Shown: one piece after another, positions 21,241 through 36,854 of the stretch | Layout: the number at the start of each line of letters is the position of its first letter | Position numbering within the stretch: position 1 is the first letter of the stretch | NCBI GenBank assembly: GCA_027704905.1 | Contig: CM051018.1 | Span: 15,512,028 to 15,576,027, forward strand | Direction of reading: 5' to 3' | DNA: 64,000 bases | Origin: Muraenolepis orangiensis | Taxonomy: Eukaryota > Chordata > Actinopteri > Gadiformes > Muraenolepididae | The notes under the pieces: model-generated | Told to the model about the DNA's origin: nothing | The model's database searches: none | What the model saw: the letters and a program-made list of their open reading frames with translations, nothing else | Translations under genes and position numbers: made by a program

Positions 21241-21258
21241 GTTGTTGTTATTATTATT
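21208..21258. repeat. (ATT)n/(GTT)n triplet repeat
   Basis: Pure ATT units followed by GTT units. The region 21100-23200 around it otherwise has AT-rich unique sequence, a poly-G tract at 21660-21680 and GA/GATA runs at 22048-22122, with no gene I can support. Confidence 0.85.
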
Positions 21259-23211
21259 CTTACTCTAACTTATTTCTACGTAATATATTATGGTTCTAAA
21301 TGTGATATTTTACATATGCTTGGGTGTCCTTAAAAATGTACACGATTGTTTGTTTATTTTTGTTACTGCATTGTTGGTGCCAAGTATATACATAGAGACC
21401 TATTGTACACAGAACATGAAGTGTGTAAGAATCATCATAAAATACTTAAGTCGAATGGATAGGGGTTTTGTTTTTTAAATGTTTTTATTAGAAATTGTTA
21501 AATAAGAAAGCTAAATGCGGTGTGTGTGTGTGTGTGGGGGGGGGGGGGTGTGTGTGTGTGTGTGGGTGGGGGACACACCAGCTTTACAAGTGTGTATGTA
21601 GCGTTTGGACGTCCCACATGTTTCATGGGTCGTGCATGTGAGCATTAAACGGCCATTTGGGGGGGGGGGGGGGGGGGGGGAGCTGTTGATAAAAACGTTT
21701 TATTCTTCTTATCTATACTTTCATTTACACTACATGAGTCCGCAGATTCTCCGCGTTTGGATTGAGCTTTTTGGTTTTTCTTTTTTTCCTTTTTCGTTTT
21801 CTTTCTCCATCTATAAGCCTAAAAAAAAAAAAAAAAATCACCGCAAGTGAATATGATTATGTGTGTGTGTGTGTGTGCCTGTCTGTCGCAAAATACACGT
21901 CTGTTGTCTTGACAGTATATAGATATACATAGATATATAGATATATAGAGGCCCATATATGGTTCGTCTATATAAGAATCCGCTTGTTTTAATTCCGCTG
22001 GTCCCACACGGTTGAATAGATAGGAGACGTTGCTCTGTGTAACGCAGAGAGAGAGAGAGAGATAGAGATAGAGAGAGAGAGATAGAGATAGAGAGAGAGA
22101 GATAGGTAGAGAGAGAGAGAGATTCTATAAGTCTGTTCCGTTACCGCCTCTTACTGTTGGCGATGCGGTTCTCAAGCAATAAAACCATTAGATCTCAATG
22201 CACTGACTGGTGGTCCCTCTCTTTTCTCCATGCACTCTGCAGGCCCTGCAGCAGGTCCTCCTCACACCATGTAGACCTGCATGTATACCAACAAGGTTCA
22301 ACGTTGCACACACACATTACATTTAGTTTGAAGACCTATTTTGTTAAATAAACCATATATATATATATGTAGACGTCTAGACCTAACAGGCCCTAAATAC
22401 CGAAATGGGCGTCACTTATACAGATACCACCCATACCGGTTATCTTGTTATCAGAGGCCCGCCTATCGGTAGTCTATATCCTATATCCTATATCCTATAC
22501 GGGTTTATCATTGTTGATTGGCAGACCTAAAAACAGTTTAAAAAAAAAGAGTTGTTCGTTGCCTCGATGGAAGATTTGAACCATTGAGTGTTATAATAAT
22601 CCTATAATAATCCTACACGGTTGTTGTTTTAATCTCTGACCGCCTATTTGACTCATATTGAAATTAAAGGTTAACAGTTGCTGATAATGGCAGGTGGTTT
22701 AGATCTGAATGTTTAACAAATGGGACCTATTTGGTCTGATCTAATTAACTACAAATGATGCCACATTTTGAAGTTGCGTTGTGTTGTTGAGGCAATATAC
22801 ATATAACATTACACGGCTTTGGGCTATTTCGAAATCAATATACTACATATTACATATACTAAAATGCACTTCCCTCATATAGGGCCACATGTAAATATGT
22901 GTAGGCCAAGTCATGAAAGAGTATGAACATATATACCTATAACATATAAACCAATTTCGTCATTAAGTGAAGTCTTATTGGTATAGATACGGTAGAAGTG
23001 AGAATATAAAAGTGTGTCTCGTTTCAGCCTCACTCAAACCCACGAATCACTAAACATTTAGTACAATTGCTTGTAAAGTTGCAAGAAGTTCCCGTCTAAT
23101 TTCGTTTTTAAAGGCTTTGATTTATAGTTTTTGTTTTTTTAAACGTGTTTGTCTTCAATCAGACCATTAGAAATCAAAAATATCAACAAAAAAAAAATGC
23201 TTGTTAAATAA

Positions 23212-23217
23212 TTTATT
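23212..23217 (-). terminator. nkx6.2: candidate nkx6.2 polyadenylation signal
   Basis: TTTATT on the + strand (AATAAA on the gene strand) lies 866 bp past the stop codon, in AT-rich non-repetitive sequence. A 3' UTR of this length is reasonable for an nkx6 gene, but other hexamers exist nearby. Confidence 0.3.
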
Positions 23218-23867
23218 CATAATACAAAGTGTTTTTTCCTTCCTATAACCTTAGGCGGAAGCGATAATAGGCTTTACTCTCTTTATCCAACATAAACAAA
23301 TGTCCAGTGTTTCTATTTCGGTCATGATGAGGTAAAAACATAAACTCCATTAAATGATTAAAAGGGGAAACATGGGAGGATGACGATGATGGATGCGGTT
23401 AAAACAAGCTTTTTACAATATTATTTACAACATTTCTCTGTCTACAGGCCTACACACACACATCATCATCGTGTGCCCAGTATTGAATTTAGAATTGTAA
23501 AATCTGGAGAGACGGAAAAAACAAAACAAAAGGAATAAAATGGTCAATATTATTCAATAGCAATAACCCAAACCAAGCAGGGGACATAGCCTGATATAAG
23601 CGCGTCGATCAGCATCGCAGGGGATCAAATAACTGCCACCACTTATTTTTTTGTTTTCCATCGGTTTTGACAACATAACTTACTCAGTAAAAAATATATA
23701 CATCTCACATACAATTTCCTGTCTTTTTTTTAATTTTTTTTATATATATATAGGCTTTTATACAACCCCCAATTCATTCACTTTCTCTCCTCTTTGACGG
23801 TCAAAACGAATTGATATACCCTGGTTAAACGAGCTTTACAAGCATCCGAGATGTTGCGTTTCATGTT

Positions 23868-24080
23868 GCGCAGACAGACAGGACAGGACAGACCGACAGA
23901 CAGCCAGACAGACCGACAGACAGCCAGACAGCCAGACCGACAGACAGACAGACCGACAGACAGCCAGACAGACAGACAGACCGACAGACCGACAGCCAGA
24001 CCGACCGACAGCCAGACAGACCGACCGACAGACAGACAGACAGCCAGACAGCCAGACCGACAGCCAGACAGACCGACCAG
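23868..24080. repeat. (CAGA/CCGA)n array in the nkx6.2 3' UTR
   Basis: A mixed four-base array of CAGA, CCGA and CCAG units starts within three bases of the nkx6.2 stop codon and runs about 210 bp. On the gene strand it is (TCTG/TCGG)n, so it would be transcribed. Confidence 0.9.
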
Positions 24081-24082
24081 CA

Positions 24083-26415
<2,333 letters not shown>

Positions 26416-26666
26416 TTGTGAACATGAACCGGACAAATTCGCCCGCGGATATAAAGTATAAATATTTGTATTTTAAAAAAGGCCAACGCAAGTGATGAAA
26501 TTGAAGCAAGCGGCGGATGAGGGGTGAGTCCAACCACTTCCGAGCGAGTGGGTGTCTATCCAAAAGTATCCCGAGGAAGAAGTGTTACAGCCCCCCGAAG
26601 CCTCGAAACTCAATGAAAAACTTCTGCAGAACTAGTGATTCTTCTCTATGGCTTCAACGACGCGTC

Positions 26667-26669
<3 letters not shown>

Positions 26670-26757
<88 letters not shown>

Positions 26758-26790
26758 GCGTGTGTGTGTGTGTGGGTGTGTGTGTGTGGT
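26670..26790. repeat. (GT)n microsatellite in the nkx6.2 5' region
   Basis: Lies 255-375 bp upstream of the nkx6.2 start codon. It ends with GTGCGTGCG-like and GTGGGTG variants. Confidence 0.95.
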
Positions 26791-26901
26791 GTGCATTAGG
26801 GTCCACAGCGAGGAAGAAGAATCCTTATCGGGAAGTCACCACAAACAATCTGATGATGTGCTTTCTTTTTAGCCGGTTTTGATGGTGACCATAAGGGGGT
26901 C

Positions 26902-27036
<135 letters not shown>

Positions 27037-27099
27037 TTGGTTAAATTGACTCCACTCTGCGGTGCACTACTGAGACCCGAAGCCTCGTTGGACGCGCTG

Positions 27100-27270
27100 A
27101 TAACAGCGCAGCCACCTTGCAGGAGCGCGTTCCTCATTGGACGACGTTGAGTGAGACGGCGCTCTGATTGGAGAAGGCGCGCCTAGCTCATTTGCATATG
27201 AGAGCGGTATATGGGCGTCCTGGGCTCGCGGACAAAGCAGCAGCCCAACAGTCCATTAAGATCTTATTGC
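27100..27270 (-). promoter_or_regulatory. nkx6.2: nkx6.2 promoter-like region
   Basis: About 0.7-0.85 kb upstream of the nkx6.2 start codon lie two CCAAT boxes (seen as ATTGG at 27136-27140 and 27167-27171), an octamer ATTTGCAT at 27190-27197 and a TATA-like ggtatatggg near 27206-27215, within GC-rich unique sequence. A long (CT)n array (26903-27036) and a (TG)n array (26670-26790) separate it from the coding start. Polarity is assigned because the next gene on the other side is almost 20 kb away. Confidence 0.45.
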
Positions 27271-27903
27271 GCTAATGACGCGTCGCATACTGTAGAAATC
27301 ATTGTTTCAAAGATCTGACCAAAAAAAAGATATATTTTACATTAAAAGCCATTAATCGTTACTGACAACGTAAGTATATTAAATTGGATCAGCGAGCTGC
27401 ATGGCGAGAGACCGATTCCGTTGTTTCCGTTTGTTTGTTTCTAACGATTTGATAAAGATAACGGAGATAAGATTGTATAGCGCGTTTTTTAAAGAGCACA
27501 GATCGGTAGCTACACGGGTTAAAAACACGCCGTTATTTAGTTTGTGTCGACAATTGTTATTTATATGTTATAATTCGTAGCCCTACCATATGCATTTTTA
27601 AGCTTAACATTTCCAACAACAAAATGCATAGTTATGATTTATAGTATTATGTTATTATTAATACAATATTAATAGGCTTTAAGATCAACTTCACAGAGGC
27701 TCAATTAATATATTGCCTACTAATTATGCGTTCTATAGGCCTTTAGGATTCATTATGTTCATTTTAACGTATAGTTACATTTAAAATGCAAACATTACTA
27801 CTTTTTTTTTTCAACCAAAAAAATTAAAGTATCTCAGTTTTGTTAACCATTTTAGTGCATTCCTTGTATTTTTATATATTCTTATAGGTGAATAAGGTGG
27901 TTA

Positions 27904-27904
<1 letters not shown>

Positions 27905-27966
<62 letters not shown>

Positions 27967-28016
27967 CCTATAGCATGTATAGGCTGTAGATAGGCCTGCA
28001 ACTTATATATTATACG

Positions 28017-28079
<63 letters not shown>
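27905..28079. repeat. (TA)n and (CA)n pair
   Basis: (TA)n at 27905-27964, a short unique link, then (CA)n at 28018-28079. Confidence 0.95.
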
Positions 28080-28080
<1 letters not shown>

Positions 28081-28084
28081 CGAG

Positions 28085-28310
28085 CGTGGTTTTATTTGAT
28101 TAGAATTACCCCCAGGTTTGTGATAAATGGCATTATTAAAGGAGAGACCGTGGAGCCGGTTCTCCGGGCGTCATCCCACTGAGTGCTGTAATGTGTTATG
28201 GAGATGCCGGGGCGTTAAGGGTGAAATATGACCGCGGAAGCCCCGGAGAGTCCTCAGGAAAACGCACCTTGCTGAACCGTTTGATCACTGAGAACTGATG
28301 TGGATTTAAA
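28085..28310. promoter_or_regulatory. candidate conserved element F, upstream of nkx6.2
   Basis: Unique, balanced-composition sequence directly after a CA array, with TTTGATTAGAATTACCC, GATAAATGGCATTATTAAAG, GTAATGTGTTATGGAG and CGTTAAGGGTGAAATATGAC. It stands out from the AT-rich repeats on both sides and lies about 1 kb beyond the nkx6.2 promoter-like region. Confidence 0.4.
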
Positions 28311-28985
28311 AAATAGGGTTTTGTTTTTTTTTCTCAAGGGAGGTAATTCACATTTTTTGACTGCGTTTATTTATGTAAAATGTATTTGTATTTATGTTAT
28401 TTATGTTAAATCCACATGTGCAATGTGTGTACAAAGTCTGGAACACATGGCCTATTATATAACGTGTGTCTAAAACAAATAAAAAACGACCAGGCTAAAT
28501 TAATTAGTATACATAGTAGGCAAAATAAATATGTTAATACAGGAATAATACACACAGTGTATTTTATAAAGACGGCAGGTTGAAGTGTGTACTAGACTAT
28601 ACTCCATTTGGAAAAGTTGGGCGAAGCAGCGATGCGCTAATCTCTGATATAATAAATATCTCCTTTTATCTGTCACGTGGAAAGCTATTAAACACATCAT
28701 TAAACGGTACTTTATACTTTTACCCTTAATTATCAAGGTATAATTCACATTTTAATTTTAAATGTTACACATTATTTAATAAATTAAAGAATATATAGGC
28801 CTATCACTTAGTCTATAAATAAAGGCAGCGGCAATTTTTGTTCAACGATATAGTCTCTAATTTAGGAAGTCTAGACTCATTTGACAAACACTTTCAAATA
28901 GGCTAATACAAAAAGAAAGTAACTTACGGTAGGCGTATTCATTCATCAAACAAGGCCTATCATATGACGTATACTATTGATAACA

Positions 28986-28988
28986 TAA

Positions 28989-29056
<68 letters not shown>

Positions 29057-29057
29057 G
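28986..29057. repeat. (ATA)n triplet repeat
   Basis: 72 bp, with a central ATTATTAAT slip that makes a small palindrome. Confidence 0.9.
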
Positions 29058-29263
29058 ATTTCTTTCTATTTCACGGCGACACAACAGTGTCAATCACACT
29101 GTCAATCTCTGAAAACGAATGTCATATAAAGATGTCGCGGTCGAACTAAAATAGTAGGCTATAAACTGCTATAGAAGGCCTAAAGACTGAACACTGATAG
29201 ACTTATAGAACTAGGCATGACTTTCGACCAAAAAGTCTTGATTAGGCCTAAGCCTAAATATAT

Positions 29264-29281
29264 ATATCCATCCATCCATCC

Positions 29282-29358
<77 letters not shown>
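29264..29358. repeat. (CCAT)n then (AT)n
   Basis: Four CCAT units followed by about 36 AT units. Confidence 0.93.
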
Positions 29359-29362
<4 letters not shown>

Positions 29363-29525
29363 TGTTTTTAATTAGCTGTCATTTAATTAAATAGTCAATC
29401 GTTTTAGTGATGGGGATGTTTTTTTCTAGCGACATAATCCTCAGAGGAAGCCTGGTGGCTGTTATTTATGATCATTTCATGAAATCACTGAAGTTTCTAA
29501 GAGAAGGCTGCATTTACTCGACACC

Positions 29526-29540
29526 AGCGCCCTCTGGTGG
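29526..29540 (-). promoter_or_regulatory. CTCF-like motif 1
   Basis: On the - strand it reads CCACCAGAGGGCGCT, matching the vertebrate CTCF core at essentially every constrained position. It sits in unique sequence and points towards nkx6.2. Confidence 0.5.
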
Positions 29541-30195
29541 CGGGAAGATGTAATAAACGCAAGTGAAGTTCGCGTCGAAAAACTGAACCAGCAGGCCTAT
29601 TATAAACCATTTAGCGAGTTTGATTTACGCCGTGTAGATACGAAGACGAACATAAACTATCGTGCAGTAAATGAAGAACCTGGAAGCGATGCCAATGTCA
29701 AGTTCATTCATTGAGGTGTTTTATAAGAAGTTATTTATAGATAGCTAGGTAAATTGTATTCTGAAAACCCCATGGAGAGATCGTTCTAACGCACGGTGTG
29801 TCTTGCTGCACATTACACGTGTTTCCAAGTAGCGAGCTGTTGAAAAGGCTACGGAACATTTGTAGACCTTTATTTATATTTGTTATATATATCTATTTGT
29901 ATTATATATATCTATATATATTATTCGATATATATATATATTATGGTGTTGTTTAATTGGAAAGACATTTAGACATGAACGCCCAAAAAAGGAAATAAGT
30001 AAATAAAGTGGGCTGAGAAGTTGTTTGACTTAATGTGGCTCATTAATTAATAGTATAGTATTTGTTTTAAGTCTCTTTATTAATCTTAATCTTAATCATT
30101 CCGATTGGTACTAACATAACTGTAGGTATAGTTGACTTTGCCTGTCACATCACATTGAAACGTGAAGTGTGGCGTCATCAAAACCAATTGGTTGA

Positions 30196-30330
30196 AGATT
30201 CAAGATTCAAGATTCATCAAGATTCAAGATTCAAGATTCAAGATTCAAGATGTTTATTTGCCATTTGCAACAAGTACAATGGAACGCTAACCCCATTCGC
30301 TCCCGCAGTATGAATATCGTACATGTGCGC
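30196..30330 (-). repeat. interspersed repeat with (TTCAAGA)n terminus, copy 2
   Basis: A run of seven-base ATTCAAG units is followed by TTTATTTGCCATTTGCAACA, GGAACGCTAACCCCATTCGC and GCAGTATGAATATC. A short tandem tail beside a conserved body is typical of a LINE or SINE 3' end inserted on the - strand. Confidence 0.6.
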
Positions 30331-30445
30331 GTGTGCGCATACGTGCGTGTGTGTGAGGAATATTCAATGAGTTGTGACAGGCTCGTTAGCAGAGAACAAA
30401 GGTGTCGCTAAGACACTTGTTAAAGGTCTGCTACTTGTACTTAGC

Positions 30446-30460
30446 CCACCAGGGGGCGTA
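30446..30460 (+). promoter_or_regulatory. CTCF-like motif 2
   Basis: CCACCAGGGGGCGTA on the + strand is a very close match to the CTCF core. It points towards valop and is divergent from motif 1, about 0.9 kb away. Confidence 0.5.
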
Positions 30461-31408
30461 TTGACAAAAGTAGTTCAATACTTAAGAATACAAATATTCG
30501 TCAAATATTCATTTTTTTTTCCGTAAGATTGGACTTATAAAGAACGTTTAGAAAAACTGCTATTCACCAAAAAGATATCTTAAAAATGTTTGTTACTTTC
30601 TCCTTTGATAATTTGTTATGACAAAACACGTAGGATTATTAAATGGGATTCATGAAAATGTGAAAACTTTAATTTCTTCTTGATATGATCCTTAACTTTG
30701 AGATAAGTGTGCTTGTCTTACATTGTTAAAATTATAAGTTCTGCCTTGATATTAATATAGTTTATAGTTTTAATTGCATCTATTTACAATATTGTTCTTA
30801 TGTCATTGTAAGGTGCATTGATTCGTATTGTAATAATATAGAAACATACAAAGGTCTAGTATAGCCCTACTACACACTATGCTAACTACACAATTAGTTT
30901 AACACTCACTTTTCATTTGTCCACACACATGGCCCAAAAGTGAGACTATACTTTAATAAATAAACTTCTTAAAAGATAAACGAAAGACATAATTAAGGAT
31001 ATGAAAGGTTATTTGGAAAATATTGAGGACTTGCAGTTAAGAACATTCTTACGATGTATTCGTGGAATCTTTTCTTTATAAAAGTGAAACCCATCATTTG
31101 TATGAGCATGAGAATATTTTCTCCATTTTCTCATAATCATGTGGGTGAATTGTTATGTTTTTATTGCCAAACAACTTAACTTAACCACTGAGAGGTGCCG
31201 CCATTTAAACAGACTGATACTACAGACTGACCCTCGTAATGTTGCAAATGTATTCTCTACCCGATGTGTTGGTATTCATGTTAAACAATTCAAACCTTTT
31301 TAAATATATGCCTGATTACATTTTTAAGATCAAATAATAAATAAAAAAATATAGTCTTTCTTTCACCAAATTAGAAGTTAAAAAAACGGTGGCGCATACC
31401 CAGTATTA

Positions 31409-31423
31409 CCACTAGATGGCGAC
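31409..31423 (+). promoter_or_regulatory. CTCF-like motif 3
   Basis: CCACTAGATGGCGAC on the + strand is a good match to the variant core CCACTAGRKGGC. A weaker - strand match, CCAACAGATAGCGCTA, lies at 31467-31482. Confidence 0.42.
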
Positions 31424-31639
31424 ATATATCAAGGAATGCGACGCTACAGCATTTCCTGAGTCCACTTAGCGCTATCTGTTGGATGGACGACCCTGAACAT
31501 TGGAGGGCATCGTCCCTCTGACACGAGATGTGTTGCTCTCACAAATGATCGAAGATCTTATCACATTTCTTATCACATTCGTGGTTTGCTCATTGAGTGT
31601 GTTGTTCAGTTATGCATTATAAATAGTCATGCCTTTTCT

Positions 31640-31880
31640 AAAACGCTATACTTAAAAACACAATAAAATATCAATGAAAATAACCATACAGTGTCTGATG
31701 GATGATATGTACATGTGTTGAATTGTGCAAAAAGCGTTCAAGTTCATTTTAAAGTGCTAACAGTGCAGCATCATTATGAATGAATACAGTGAAGTACAGT
31801 GCAGAACAGTGCAGCAACTGTAATGAGTCCAGAAAGTCTAGTAAAAGTATGATAGTGTAATGAAATACAAATGACAATGT
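31640..31880. repeat. interspersed repeat (GATGGATGATATGTACATG type), copy 1
   Basis: It contains GTCTGATGGATGATATGTAC, ATGTGTTGAATTGTGCAAAA, AAGTGCTAACAGTGCAGCAT. A second copy, on the same strand, is at 36960-37070, so this is a dispersed element. Confidence 0.5.
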
Positions 31881-32452
31881 TATGATAGTGGCAGCACTCC
31901 TAGCAGCTCAGTAGGCCCTCTACCTGTGGATACATTCTGTCCTTGAACCTGGTTATCCTTGTATGGATGCTGGATGTGGAACCGGCGACCGGACGGACTG
32001 TAGCTGGACCGGATGCGTTGCTCACAGCAACGAATGGATTTGTATCCTAATCTTCAGGGGGGAGATAAAGGCAGACCCTGGCCTAAGGATAGCCATCTAT
32101 CAATCAATAATCGCTCTGTGCGAGTGACGTCGGTGGATGGTTTCCTTAAATAAACCCATTTGTATATTTTCTATGTGTTGTCAGAAAACACCAGTCCTTT
32201 AAGCCTTAAAGCCCATGTGCTGAAAAACAGTTTGACGCAACAACCACAACATAAGTGTAAAAGTCTTCAGACCACAAGCAGATGGAACTGTGATACCAGC
32301 CAGGAATGTGTCTGTCCTGTTGTTACGAAGCCTAAATTACAAACAGTCGCAACATACTCTCTGTCCACGTCGCAACACACAAACTGCTATTTGTCTTTTG
32401 TAGTTGTTAATGGTTTGGGGTTTAGGGGTATAGACAGGCAAAAACAGTCTTG

Positions 32453-32521
<69 letters not shown>

Positions 32522-32637
32522 CGTGTGCTTGTGCATGTGTGCATGTGTGTGTCCGTGCATGTGTGTGTATGTGTGTGTGTGTGTGCCTGTGCGTGTGCGT
32601 GTGTGTGTGTGCGCGCATGTGTGTGTGTGCATGCTTG
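32453..32637. repeat. (GT)n microsatellite with decayed end
   Basis: Pure GT to 32516, then GCGTGCGTGTGCTTGTGCAT-type sequence. Confidence 0.93.
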
Positions 32638-33224
32638 CATTTCATGTCACTCTCAGAACTTGGAGCTGAGACAAGACACGGTGGGCCGGTAGGGAAATGA
32701 AAGTTTGCCTTTGGATTTCATGACTCCCATCTTTACTGCCATCTATACCAGTAGGCCTACTACACTCTCCCCTGCTATGGGCAGCCATTCGGTCATGTCT
32801 CCCGGGGATATAGCACAGGACTGTTGTTGATCATCCCACCGGAAATGTTCAGTTGAACGGATGAAGCGAGATCGACATAGTAGGCTACAGTGGAGCAATC
32901 CATGACATCAGAAATGCCACAACACACGTATTGAAGCATGAGGGAATACAACGACAACTCTTGGATATAAAAAAATAGAAATGTGGCTATTGGTGGTTCT
33001 TTAGAGAGATAAGGAGCGAGACAGAGACATGGAGCGAGACAGAGACTGGAGAGGGAGAGAGAGAGATTAAAGAGCGACATTAAAAGCATCCTCGCTGTCA
33101 TCCCGTATACAACGGGAGAGTGCACAAGTCAACGGTGTCTGTGGGCAGTCCATGCGTGTCACCCGGCCCATGGTGCGTGTGTCCTTGCGGGGTGGGGGGT
33201 GGGGGGGGGGTCAGGCCCGCCAAC

Positions 33225-33410
33225 GTGCAATAATAAAGAAGAAGAAAAAAGCGCGGCGTCATATTTGACATTACAGATCTGGGTCCCATTTAATTTCCCG
33301 CGAGATGAAGGCAGAGTCAGCCACCTTGAGGGCGGCAGATAACAATGCCGGCGCGATTCATCCTCGTCTGGTTCCCAAGTCGCCGTTACAGAGATCTTAT
33401 CGGAGGGGGG
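33225..33410. promoter_or_regulatory. candidate conserved element G (intergenic)
   Basis: Unique sequence contains GCAATAATAAAG, GTCATATTTGACATTACAG, CCCATTTAATTTCCCGCGAG, GATAACAATGCCGGCGCG and GTTACAGAGATCTTATCGG. It is bounded by poly-G tracts and has no credible ORF. Confidence 0.3.
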
Positions 33411-33790
33411 GGGGGGGCAAGGTGACTTGATGTTTCTTGGCAAGGGGGTGGAGTGGAGGGGGGCGGTTAAGGAAACGGTGATTCATGCGTGAGGCTCTGA
33501 TCAACTTGATGTGTTAACCCCGTCGAACCCGGTGAAATGTCACCACGCATAAATGTCATTTATTCTGCGATGAGCCGATAGCTGTGAGCAATGGTTCCCA
33601 GAACCGACAACCGGCCGGCATGGCGTCAACCACGCCAACACGTGCAGGTTTGATATGATGATGATGAAGGTAACCGAATGGCGCCTGCAGTAACCATACC
33701 AACCATACCAACCAATACCATTGATTACATACATTTCAGGACGTTTAGAGCGTGGCAATTCCGGCATCTCCACACTGAAATCGCTCTGGC

Positions 33791-33862
33791 AAGGTTAGGT
33801 TTAGGGTTAGGGTTAGGGTTAGGGTTAGGGTTAGGGTTAGTTATTTAGGTTAGGTTTAGTGT
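33791..33862 (+). repeat. interstitial telomeric repeat (TTAGGG)n
   Basis: Six consecutive exact TTAGGG units are flanked by degenerate GGTTTAG and TTATTTAGG variants on both sides, about 70 bp in all. Confidence 0.9.
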
Positions 33863-34796
33863 TTGCACACAAAAAGCGCCAATGGCTCAAGGAACAACTT
33901 CCTTTCAAGGCACCAAATGATCCCAAGAAGGATGTGGACATGAATTGACTGGGTGAATCATTGAGTTACTTGAAATATAATAAAAATATTTACATATAAA
34001 CATATTTTACAACACAACATATATTGGTGAATTTCCCAGAGTATAAGTAAGTGCTGAATAAGCATGAACATAATAACCGGAAGAAACCGCTTGGAATATT
34101 CCCATGCATGCAGGTCCTCCATCCTTAGTCCATTAGTACTGGAAATTGCCGCACGCAAGGCTTCACAAACTGTTCTAAGAAATGTGTTTTGGACGACGGC
34201 GGTTTTGAAATGAAATATATGTCAATCACCAGACATTAACCTTCTCTCCGCAAAATGTTAATGTCTTGAAAATAGAATGTTCGAGAATTCAGAAAGTTCA
34301 TTTGTCATTGGTGTCCTTTTGGTGAGTCACGCGTTTCTCAGCGAACCCGGACGCCCGACGACGAGACAGACAATCACAACACCCGCTTATCCCCTCTGTT
34401 GTTCTGTTGTTCTGTTGGCAAAGAAACACATTTTATTAATTTATTAACCTCATGGCAATCAAGGGGAGGGACTATAGGCTCTTTCTCATTTGGGGATCCA
34501 TTATTCTTCCTTACACAAGGTTTGCTTTTGTGAGGAGACATTTTACCAGTTCAGAGAATGCATAGAGCAGTGGCTTGTGGGTAAAAAACAGCATTGGTGA
34601 TAAGGGTTTAGTATTTGTGGTCGGTTGTGTGTGTGTGTGTGTGTGTGTGTGTGAACTCTCTCTTTGGGCCGCATCCCAAGGCTGCGAGCGAGAGGGTTGT
34701 GTTTTTTCCGAGACGGTTCCGAATGCCACCGGGTCAGGGCGATCGAACGCAGAGACACAGAGAGGTCACCTCTGACGGACCACCGACACCACCTCC

Positions 34797-35252
<456 letters not shown>

Positions 35253-35759
35253 AGCCAGGGCTGGCACCCACACAGATACCCTCTGAATCATGTATGTGTT
35301 TATTCACTCATATTCACTCAGATGTATTTAATGGTCGTTCCTCAGCCCCAGCAATGGGCTGTATTGATGTATGTGTGCCTGGAGGCCGGTCCGCCTGAGC
35401 GGGGGTCCTCTATTGATGATGAGGGAAATGAGAAGTGAGTGAATTAAAGAGGGATGAAAGGTAAGAGGGGGGGGATTCTTTAAATCCATATTAAGACAAA
35501 CGAGGTTGGGGGCGGTCTGTCAGGCGCCGTCCGTGGCTTCGGTTTCACACTTGGGTCACACGATAACATTACCTACCATCTGAGAACGCTCCAGCAGCTT
35601 CGTAAACGACTATTATGATGACCGTAGCGTGTAAGGCATCCTCAACGCACACGTTGGTGGAACTATGTTTTTAATCGATTGCACTTATGAACGGACACTT
35701 TTCACAGGAACAATTAGTATCTCGATCGACCTGGTGCCCCCTTATTCCTGGTGTGGTGG

Positions 35760-35866
<107 letters not shown>

Positions 35867-36854
35867 GCAGGGTTGCACAGGGAGCCTTTACCGTCATAGG
35901 AGATACCTCATTACCACCATCACAGCTCTTAAATAAGTATTTTCGGCTGGCAAATAGGGCTGTGCTGTCTATGCAGTAGAAAGGCGCCAATACAAATAAA
36001 AACTGCACCCTGGCTCTTAAAGGAAGAGATGCTGACAGAGGTGTGTTCGTGCGTTGTGTGTTCTGCAGTGTACTGTTGTCCCTGAAGACATTAATGCACA
36101 CATTGGTTTGGAATTCAAACCCTATTTCTTGGAAACATTCAGAGGACCTCTCAGGCAGGCCCACCTTTCTGAATGTATAATGTCCATGTTCCATATCGGT
36201 GTATGGCCTCAGTCAGGCCGGGACTGATCGAAAGTTATTTACACCATAGTTAAGCATCGCAACTCACCCACCCTGTAGTACCTCTACAGGGTAGTACCTC
36301 ACTATCCGATTCACTCAGAATGACAAGATGACAGATACAATTGAAAAAAATCGGCAGAAAAAATATAGCCATGAATAATGTGTCGGCAATGAATAAAGCT
36401 GCCTACTTCATGCATTATTAAAAGCGAGATGCCGAATATAAGCTAAAGTGCCTTGGTTTGCAAGCAAATGCACTACTTTTTTAGAAAACATGAATTTTCT
36501 GTCTTTTTTGCGACCCCGGATTACTCGATGGCCTCGGGGATAACAGCTTTAGAGGTGGTGTGCGTCGTCGTAGTGTTTCTGTGTAGTGTTATCTGTCATA
36601 GCCTCCAGCACAGGGAAGCGGGTGTCAGTACCCTATGATCAGTAGGAGGGCAGGGCGGGGGGGGTTGGGGGGGGGGGGGGGGGGTGGCGACCTAGTGCTT
36701 GAGTGTTATGCTGAAGTCTTACAGACTCAATGCCATTGGCGACTCCTGAGCTTCCCACTTGGTGGTGACAGGGGGCCGATTTAAAATAAGACTTTAAGGA
36801 AAGACTGTAAAATCCGACCTTTTTTAGCCGGTCTCTGCCAACCAATTTGTTAAG

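Larger units (their letters stand above)
31880..33780. other. intergenic stretch without a supported gene
   Basis: Apart from the GT array at 32453-32637 and candidate element G, I see unique AT-balanced sequence with only short chance ORFs. No splice-bounded conserved peptide was recognised. Confidence 0.5.
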
